Source: Panagrolaimus kolymaensis
Taxonomy: Eukaryota > Nematoda > Chromadorea > Rhabditida > Panagrolaimidae
Direction of reading: 5' to 3'
NCBI GenBank assembly: GCA_028622995.1
Contig: JAJQJQ010000004.1
Coordinates: 5,456,001-5,520,000 of the forward strand
Length of the DNA stretch: 64,000 nt
Of the stretch, positions 57,199 to 64,000 are shown in pieces. The translations under genes and the position numbers were made by a program. Below the pieces are notes generated by a model. That model ran no database searches, was not told where the DNA came from, and saw only the letters and a list, made by a program, of their open reading frames with translations. Numbering within the stretch: position 1 is the stretch's first letter; each line of letters begins with the position of its first letter.

Positions 57199-58543
57199 AT
57201 GGTATCTCACAGAGATTCTCCATTAAGAGCTCGATCATCTCGAAGAAGTTCATCACGCTATCCATCTCGTCGCTTACGCGCAAAAACTTCACCACCTCGT
57301 CGTCGTCATTCACCTAATGGTTCAAAAGAAAGAGTAAGTTTTCTTTTTTTTTTTGGGTAAGAGTAAGGAAGAAAGTTTGATCGTTCTCCTTTGATTTCCT
57401 TTGATTTATTTATTCGTTGTTTATGCTTCATATTTTGTCAACCCTTTTTACAATAAATATGCTTTCATTTTTAGGCAACTGAATATCATTTTTCACGTTC
57501 AATAGAAGTTTCGAAATCAACTCTTCAAACATTCCGTTATGCTGGAACTGACTATTTTCAAGTTAGAGGCTGTAAAGAAATTCAATACTTTGTAGAAATC
57601 CGACATGATCCTGATCAACGCAGAGGCAAACCTAATGTTGGAATCTTTTTGAAACTCGTTTTTCCTGAAGATGTTAAAATTCGTGCTACGTACATTATCA
57701 GTATTCCATCGACAGGTTTTACAACTTCAATCAACCACGACTATGATAAATCTTCCTCCAAAGGTGACTACTGCTTCCATTATGGTGATATCATGTCAAG
57801 TTCAAATAAATATTTTATTGATAATCGTATGAATCTCAAAATTCATGGAATGTTGATTGTTGAACCTAAAGAAATTCGTGAAGTCACTCCTGGTCGTACT
57901 CGTGATGTTACTCCTGTTCAAGAACTTATTGCTGTCGCCACTATTAAAGAACCTGCTGCTACGATGGATGATGATTTTAAATATGACTTTACAATTATTA
58001 CGGAAGGTAAACCGATCAATGTGAGTTTTTTATGCGATGTTTTTTAAATACTTTTCTATTTTTTTAGGCTCATAAATCTGTGCTTAAGAGAAACTTTTCA
58101 AAATTCGATGAAGTATTCGAAGGTCAGCACAAGAAGTTCCGAATCGATGAGGAACCTTATGTTGTTGTCAGAACTACAGTTGGATACTGTTATGGTATGG
58201 ACATTCCCGAACTCAGCTCTCAAAATTTGGTCCTTCTTTGGAATTTTTCGATCGTTTGCGGCTTCCCTGAACTTAAAGCAAGTTTCCCTTCTTCTTCTTT
58301 TTTTATAATGTTCTCTTAACTTGAATATATATTTTTTAGGCAAAAGCTGAATTGAAATTTGCTCAACGTATTACTGAAGACAACTGTGTCGAATTGGCGA
58401 ATTATTTGGTCCATCAAGATTTTCCTGAACTCAAGAAGAGCTGCATTGAATACCTTGTTAAAGAAAGACGTGCTAACAATTTGAACATCAAATTCGATAA
58501 TCTTAGTGATGATATCTTTTCTGAAATCCATCGTTTAATCTAA
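57199..58543 (+). CDS. MATH-BTB (BATH) protein, substrate adaptor type
   Basis: Four exons: 57199-57333, 57475-58020, 58068-58277 and 58340-58543, giving 365 codons (364 aa). A basic Ser/Arg-rich N-terminus (RARSSRRSSSRYPSRRLRAK) precedes a MATH/TRAF-like beta domain (about 50-215; FQVRGCKEIQYFVEIRHD, VGIFLKLVFPED) and a BTB domain from about residue 228 (AHKSVLKRNFSKFDEVFEG). A C-terminal BACK-like tail ends FSEIHRLI. Such proteins bind Cul3 ligases through BTB and capture substrates through MATH; nematodes have many. The last intron starts GCAAGT (GC-AG). The RS-like N-terminus is unusual for the family. Confidence 0.85.
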
Positions 58544-59112
58544 TTTTTTTTGTTAATCTTCATATTTTTGCATTGTTTTTTATGTTATATTTTTGCATAA
58601 AATTTTTTGTTTATTTTTGAACGATTATCTCTCATATTTTTTTAAAGATGGGTTGTGAGATTGCAATTCCAGTGACTAATGTTTACTTATACTGTATCAC
58701 ATATGGAGGAAATATTCGGCAGGCAGATTACTTTAAGATGAAGCTTTTGATTCTTTTATCATTTTACAAAGAGTGAGAGTATTTTACTCGAAAAATGGTA
58801 CTAACAAAATTTTTTTATTCTCATCAAGCTTTTATCCTTTCCGCTTATTTAATTATGTAAGCAAGCATTTCTTTTTATTTTTAGAAAAAAGAAAATGCTT
58901 GAAATTTAACAAATTTTATTTGAGGTTAAAACTTTGATGCTGGGATACAAAAAAAGCATACATAAAAAAAACTAAAATGAAAGAATTTAATGTTATTTAT
59001 AAAAAGTTAATTGCCATAGTTTTCAAAGAAATGTCACCATTTTTCAAAATTGTGTTTGTTTATATATTAATGCTTTTGTTTTTTCCTTATCGATGAAGAA
59101 GTTGTTAGAAAA
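58544..59112. other. intergenic
   Basis: About 570 bp, AT-rich, 3' UTR of the MATH-BTB gene and promoter of the receptor. Nothing recognised. Confidence 0.4.
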
Positions 59113-60668
59113 ATGGCTTTAGTTTATTTTACGGAAGATTATGAAAAATTCTATAATTGTTCATTTTATAATTATCACGACATACCATATGAAGAGAGGT
59201 CGTCGATGTTTTTTGGATGGTTATTTCTTGTTACATTTTTAGCTATTTGGGTAAACAAATTTGCTTATAAATAAATATTTTAAGCTTTTTGTGCTTTGAA
59301 TTTTTTTTTGTCTTTTTTAGATTTTGTATATTCCATTTATAATAGTTATGTGTGATCGAGAATTGCTGAAACATTCATGTTATAAACTTATGATTTATCT
59401 CGCCATTCTCGATCTCAATACGAGTCTTTACACAGGATTTTGGGCTGGAATCCTTAGCATCACAGGAAATGTATTTTGTTATTGGCCAATTTCATCTTAT
59501 TGGATTGGATGCTTGAATGGTATGGCTTGGAAAGCTCAATGCATAGCCATCGTTATTTTATCTTTTAATCGATGTTTGGAAGCTTTAAATGAAAAATGGA
59601 GTAAAATTTTATTTGAAGGAAATAAAACTTTTTGTTGGATGCTTTTACCTTTGATTTGGGGCTTTCATGATATCCTTTTTGGTCCTCCATCACTTTTTAA
59701 TCCAATTTATTTGGTGATTGTTTATAATCCACATGCCGGATATTTTCTTGATAGCAGTAATACGGTAAATGCTTTTTTATTTGGAATCTCAACAAGCATG
59801 TTCATTCTTTTTTTTTTTCAGTACACGGATGTTTCAATATTTTACAATAATGTTTTTGTTTCGATTACGGTGCCTTTAAAGGACGACTGTACTTTCTGTT
59901 TTTTTCAAATTGTTTCAAACGAACCGCGGTTCTGTCCCCAAGTGGTAAAGTGCTTTGAACATCGAAAAACCGTAATGCTACAGTAATATCTCACTTCCAA
60001 ATTACGGTATCATTACGGTTTTTCGATGTTCAAAGCACTTTACCACTTGGGGACAGAACCGCGGTTCGTTTGAAACAATTTGAAAAAAACAGAAAGTACA
60101 GTCGTCCTTTAACTTATGGAATATTTAGCTTTTTTATAAATATGAAAACTAAAAACACTGATGGCAGACAACTTGCTCGTCAGGTGAGAGAGAGCTATGA
60201 TGTTGCATAATATATTTTTTAATCGATGAGAAAAAATTTTTTTTTCAGACAAAAGTATTCGGTCAAATTTTTGTGATATCAGTTTTTCTTTTTATGATTA
60301 GTGTTGGATTTATTATTATTCAATTTGTTCGTTTACCAACTTTTTTTAATCCATGGCTACAATATACTTTTTTATTGTTTGATGGTAATTTTTTTTACGC
60401 TACAAAAAACTTTAGAAAGAAAAACACAAATTTAATTTGTCAAAGAAAATGTTAAAAGCATCAAAAAACCAAATTTTGTTAAATCATATTACTTTTTTTA
60501 CTTCTCAAAATAAATTTAATATTTGTTTTATTAATTTTTTTAGGCCAACCAGCAATAATTTATTTAACGCTAAATTCAACAATGAGGAAAAAGGTTTATC
60601 GATTATTTTTTCGGCGATGGAATAAAAATTTTGTGTCAACAACCGTGGTTTTTGCAAATACTTATTAA
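59113..60668 (+). pseudogene. Srt-class chemoreceptor (7TM) disrupted by a MITE
   Basis: Exons: 59113-59250, 59321-59764, 59822-60183, 60249-60384 and 60544-60668. The protein is a nematode serpentine receptor class T (Srt): N-terminal Cys near a tyrosine-rich start, HSCYKLMIYLAILD, FCYWPISSYWIG, LSFNRCLEAL at TM3, and TM5-TM7 in the last exons. Srt receptors act in sensory neurons. Exon 3 contains a 229-bp hairpin element (59880-60108) flanked by TTAA. The insertion shifts frame and adds stops. Excising it together with one TTAA restores a continuous reading across the junction (acg gtg cct tta act tat). The rest of the gene looks undamaged, so the break is recent or polymorphic. Intron 2 is only 57 bp. 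Confidence 0.85.
59880..60108. mobile_element. TTAA-flanked hairpin MITE (229 bp) in the receptor exon
   Basis: TTAA at 59876-59879 and 60109-60112. The element begins AGGACGACTGTACTTTCTG and ends with its reverse complement. Arms 59880-59977 and 60011-60108 (98 bp each) pair almost perfectly around a 33-bp loop, so the whole element can fold into one hairpin. No coding capacity. Confidence 0.95.
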
Positions 60669-60795
60669 ATAAAAAAATGTTTATAAAAATTTATTTCCAA
60701 TTACCCGTTTTATAAAGTTAATTATGATCTCGCAGGGAGAAATTAATTACAAAGATTCCAACCACGAGAAATTCAAATATATTAAAAATTAGAAA

Positions 60796-62313
60796 TTAAA
60801 ACAAAGGAGGAATGCCTTTTCTTGGCCATGAAAATCTTTCATAAAACCATCGATTATCCATTTCCACTTTCCCGATGGTTTTATTTAATTCTAACATATT
60901 CCAATGATTTGGAAAAAAGTCAAAATCATATAAATCTTTTACATAATCCCGCTTTTTACTAACTTGAGCATTATAAAATATTTGAGATCCATCTGGCATG
61001 AAATAACCGATCCACCAAGCAAATGTGGAACCTGAACCACTTATAAGTAAAGTATTACAATATTTAATACCAAAATGCATGTCTTCGCCTCGAGATTTTA
61101 ATCTTGGGGTATAAATTGATTGGAATTGAGTTCGATTAAATTTAAGAGAATTCGTGAAAGTCAAATCATTTCCGAGAAAAATAATTGAAATATTTGTAAT
61201 TTCTTTTTGAGTTAAATTTGAATAAAGAAATGATATGGCGGGTTCAATAAATTCGGCTCTAGATTCCAATTGTTCGTGAATAAGGAAATCTCCTCGACGA
61301 ATGTGAATGCAAAGTTTATGAGATGGATCAGATCTAAAAAAAGAATTAAGAAATTTTTTAAGATAAATTTTTAGCTTCTCGAAATGAAGCCAACTTACCC
61401 AAACATTTTGCTTCCAACTTTTTCCACCGAATCCTTAATTTTTTGGCTAAAATCAAAAAAGTAACGAATTTCATGTTTTCGAGAATCAAAATATTTAAAT
61501 GATTGTAAATAATTTCCATTTAAAATTAAATATTTTTGCGGGACATCATGCATTCTGAAAAAAACAAACTTTTTTCCAACAATAAATATTTTAAAATAAA
61601 ATTAACAAACGTATTTGGATTTTGATAATGGCAACAATCCAATGCAAAATCACTATGCAAAGTTTCATTAAAATTATTTGGTGGATTTAAAAGTTGAATA
61701 TTATTATAAAAATTTGGAAAAATTTCTTTTATTTCTGGCATCGTATTTTTTTGACATCGATTTGCAGCATTAAAATATGCGCTTCGATTAAAATAGCGAC
61801 CAATGGAATAAAGTGAAGCAAAACGGAACATCTAAAAAAATTCCATCAACATCCTTTCATGAAAGTTTTTTCTTTAAAAATTTTTTTTACCTGATTTCCT
61901 ATTCCACTGCAAGTTCGAAATGTACACGAAATAAATTTATTAAACTTTGGAATAGGCTCAAATCCTTTAACATTTTTATCGCTGCTTTTATTACTCATTG
62001 CTGGCGGCGACGTTTGTATATTATTTCCTCTAAAATCCTCTTTTTCCATTGTTGTTGTTGTTGTTAAATTATTTTCCCTTGAATTTTTCGATAATAATTT
62101 ATCCCATAAATAATTTTTCACAATAATATTTGAATCAATTTTAAGAGTGAAAAATGAGTCCTTTGTAAAAAAATCAATAAACATATAAAAAATAAATACA
62201 GTAATAATTAAAATTCCCAAAATGGTTAAAAATATTGATGGGTGTGAAGCTGGTTTAGTTGGAATAAAATGATGGGGTGCTATTATTCTTAAATTTTCTG
62301 ATGGATTTTTCAT
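60796..62313 (-). CDS. GT11-like alpha-1,2-fucosyltransferase-type Golgi enzyme (copy B)
   Basis: Four exons (minus): 61891-62313, 61611-61831, 61399-61554 and 60796-61333, giving 446 codons (445 aa). Type II topology: cytoplasmic tail of about 25 residues, one hydrophobic anchor (IFLTILGILIITVFIFYMFI), then a Ser/Thr/Asn-rich stem and the catalytic domain: GIGNQ, MFRFASLYSIGR, KYLILNGNY, CIHIRRGDF (GT11 motif I with the expected His277-x-R-R) and SGSGSTFAWWIGYFM near the C-terminus. It is a paralogue of the gene at 37901-39748; the two share splice sites at GIGNQ|MFRF and KYLILNGN. Copy B has an extra stem exon region and lacks some introns. The acceptor sugar is unknown. Confidence 0.85.
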
Positions 62314-62966
62314 TTTTTTTTACAGTAAAAATTAATGGCAGCAAATCTCACAACAAAGACATGGTTTTTTAAATTTATTTCTAAAATATTTTCATTAATT
62401 CTTCAAGTTTAAAAATTGAGAATTTCGGCAATTTAAAAGGTTGCTGCTAAACATCAAAAGCGTTAAGAAAATAAGAAAGAGAAAACTATTTTACAAAAAA
62501 ATAATATTTTTGAATTCATTTCCAAGCTTCCATAGCGACACGCACAACGACGACACCAATAAAGAAGAACCCATTCATGATGTTATTTTTTTCGTGAGTG
62601 ATGCATTTGGGCTTTAAAAATGAAAAAAAAATTGTTTGTTTACACAGATGTTTGCCTTTTATTTTACCAAATATGATTGTTTTATTGCATTTTTTGTTTG
62701 TTGATAATTACTAAAGTTTTAAGAAAACTTTTTTAAAAGATTTATTTAATAAAATCAGGGAAAGAGTAAAAATATAGACAAATATTAAAAGATTTTTATG
62801 TGTAAGTTAAAGCTTTCAGATATGTTGTTGAAAGCTAGCTTACAATATTAAGTATTCCTTCCTCCTGACCGACGCACCTTTGTTTGTGAATGAAAAAGAT
62901 TCATTTATTTTTATTTTTGTTAAAAATTGAAAAATGAAACGAAAGCAAAGAAAAAATGCAGACGTT
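62314..62966. other. intergenic
   Basis: About 650 bp, promoter side of copy B, AT-rich. No gene or repeat was recognised until the GC-rich element at 62975. Confidence 0.4.
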
Positions 62967-63409
62967 ATCCTCAATAGGGTAAAAAATCCCGCCCGTTTTT
63001 TTTAAAATGCGGGGACGGGAATTCCCGTTTTGCTGCGGGATTTTCCCCGCGGGAAAAAGCGGGGAGAAACATTTGGCGGGACGGGATGACGGGGAATTTC
63101 CCGCGGGATTTTCCCGCGGGAATCCCGCGGGAACGGGAGGGATTTTTTACCCTAGAAAGAACTTTGTCCTTTTGCTTACGTTTAAACATAAACTCAGAAT
63201 TCTTAATTTACATGTATGTAAGGAAATACAAATAAAATATTTTTTTCATGAGGAAAAGCAAGATAATGGATTCCCGCCAAGGCGGGATTTTCCCCGCGGG
63301 AAAAAGCGGGGAGAAACATCTGGCGGGACGGGATGACGGGGAATTTCCCGCGGGATTTTCCCGCGGGAATCCCGCGGGAACGGGAGGGATTTTTTACCCT
63401 AATCCTCAA
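62967..63409. mobile_element. GC-rich hAT-like MITE with 8-bp target duplication
   Basis: Element 62975-63401 (427 bp) starts TAGGGTAAAAAATCCC and ends with its complement. The flanking 8 bp ATCCTCAA are duplicated at 62967-62974 and 63402-63409. hAT elements generate 8-bp duplications and TAGGG-type ends. Inside are two GC-rich copies of GGGATTTTCCCCGCGGGAAAAAGCG-like sequence separated by an AT-rich spacer. No coding frame of quality. Confidence 0.85.
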
Positions 63410-63756
63410 CAACAAAAAACTCAAAAAATTAATTCATTTATTTATTTTCGCATTACAAATAAAAGATTCCCATATAAAACAATGCTTAAAAGTTAATAAA
63501 AAAATTTGAAATAAAAAAGTTTTCAAAGGCATAGCTTTCATATTTTCCATTTTTTACATGATACCACCAGAAAATTTTCATAAAAGAAAAAAGAAAAATG
63601 GGGATGCCATTGTCGAACACATTTTTTTCTCACACAACTTTCATTCTCATTTTTCACGTTTTCTTTGTTCGCTGAAAATTTACGAAGTTTTCTTTTCTTC
63701 AATGTCGATGGTCTGTTTTTTCTTCCTCGTATTAATTTTACTCACATCTTTTACAG
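63410..63756. other. intergenic between two MITE copies
   Basis: About 350 bp, AT-rich, no gene. A short frame at 63558-63761 lacks coding character. Confidence 0.4.
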
Positions 63757-64000
63757 GTTAACAATAGGGTAAAAAATCCCTCCCGTTCCCGCGGGATTCC
63801 CGCGGGAAAATCCCGCGGGAAATTCCCCGTCATCCCGTCCCGCCAGATGTTTCTCCCCGCTTTTTCCCGCGGGGAAAATCCCGCCTTGGCGGGAATCCAT
63901 TATCTTGCTTTTCCTCATGAAAAAAATATTTTATTTGTATTTCCTTACATACATGTAAATTAAGAATTCTGAGTTTATGTTTAAACGTAAGCAAAAGGAC
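63757..64000. mobile_element. second hAT-like MITE copy, inverted, truncated by the window end
   Basis: 63765-64000 is the reverse complement of 63166-63401 (236 bp) with almost no differences visible. Preceding 8 bp are GTTAACAA (63757-63764). The element should continue to about 64191. Confidence 0.85.

Noticed and set aside
59870..60101. Could the hairpin MITE be removed as an intron (GT at 59870, AG at 60101)?
   Set aside because: The resulting join shifts the frame after acg, so it would not rescue the receptor.
62971..63496. Frames rich in Gly, Arg and Pro over the GC-rich repeats
   Set aside because: Both strands give similar repetitive frames because the sequence is palindromic; not coding.
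1..64000. CRISPR array or a prokaryotic-style operon
   Set aside because: No direct-repeat/spacer pattern, and the sequence is clearly eukaryotic with introns.

Overview
This is an AT-rich nematode genomic window. Evidence: dozens of 45-80 bp introns of the gtaagttt...tttttag type, AG acceptors sitting 0-6 bases before several start codons (spliced-leader style), and nematode families: an Srt chemoreceptor, an innexin, a peroxidasin, a MATH-BTB protein, GT11 fucosyltransferase-like enzymes and an NAA10/DAF-31 orthologue. Gene-family content and style resemble free-living clade IV (Panagrolaimus-like) nematodes; the exact genus is inference.

Layout. 0.1-16 kb is gene-dense: a tyrosine phosphatase (+), a Cys-rich IBR-like protein (-), ORC1 (-), a single-pass membrane protein (+), a stand-alone symplekin fragment (-), two RING proteins (+, one with Nab2-type CCCH fingers) and an Ala/Lys/Glu-rich secreted-type protein (+). 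16-20.2 kb is an innexin (-) with two alternative first exons and two alternative C-termini. 20.2-25.2 kb is a gene-poor stretch upstream of it. 25.2-35.3 kb carries an equilibrative nucleoside transporter, an LDL-receptor class A protein, a peroxidasin and NAA10. 35.9-36.6 kb is a decayed mitochondrial thiolase copy. 36.8-46.5 kb has a TATA-driven Gly/Gln repeat protein, a fucosyltransferase-like enzyme, a Tudor-like protein, an unrecognised multi-pass membrane protein, a possible 28-aa micropeptide and an F-box/LRR-like gene.

46.9-64 kb is accessory and repeat-rich: a relic of the Tudor-like gene, GC-rich hairpins, a complete Ty3/gypsy retrotransposon (identical 296-bp LTRs, 5-bp target duplication), a USP-like pseudoenzyme, a TTAA-flanked hairpin element, a 1-kb inverted repeat, a MATH-BTB gene, an Srt receptor gene split by a second TTAA hairpin element, a second fucosyltransferase-like gene, and GC-rich hAT-like MITEs with an 8-bp duplication.

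No operon or coherent multi-gene system is evident. The most notable signals are recent, structurally exact insertions (the Ty3 element, and the hairpin element in the receptor exon), the alternative-exon design of the innexin, and detached fragments of housekeeping genes (symplekin, thiolase). Exon coordinates were derived by hand from splice signals and reading frame. Most CDS entries sum to whole codons without internal stops; exceptions are flagged.
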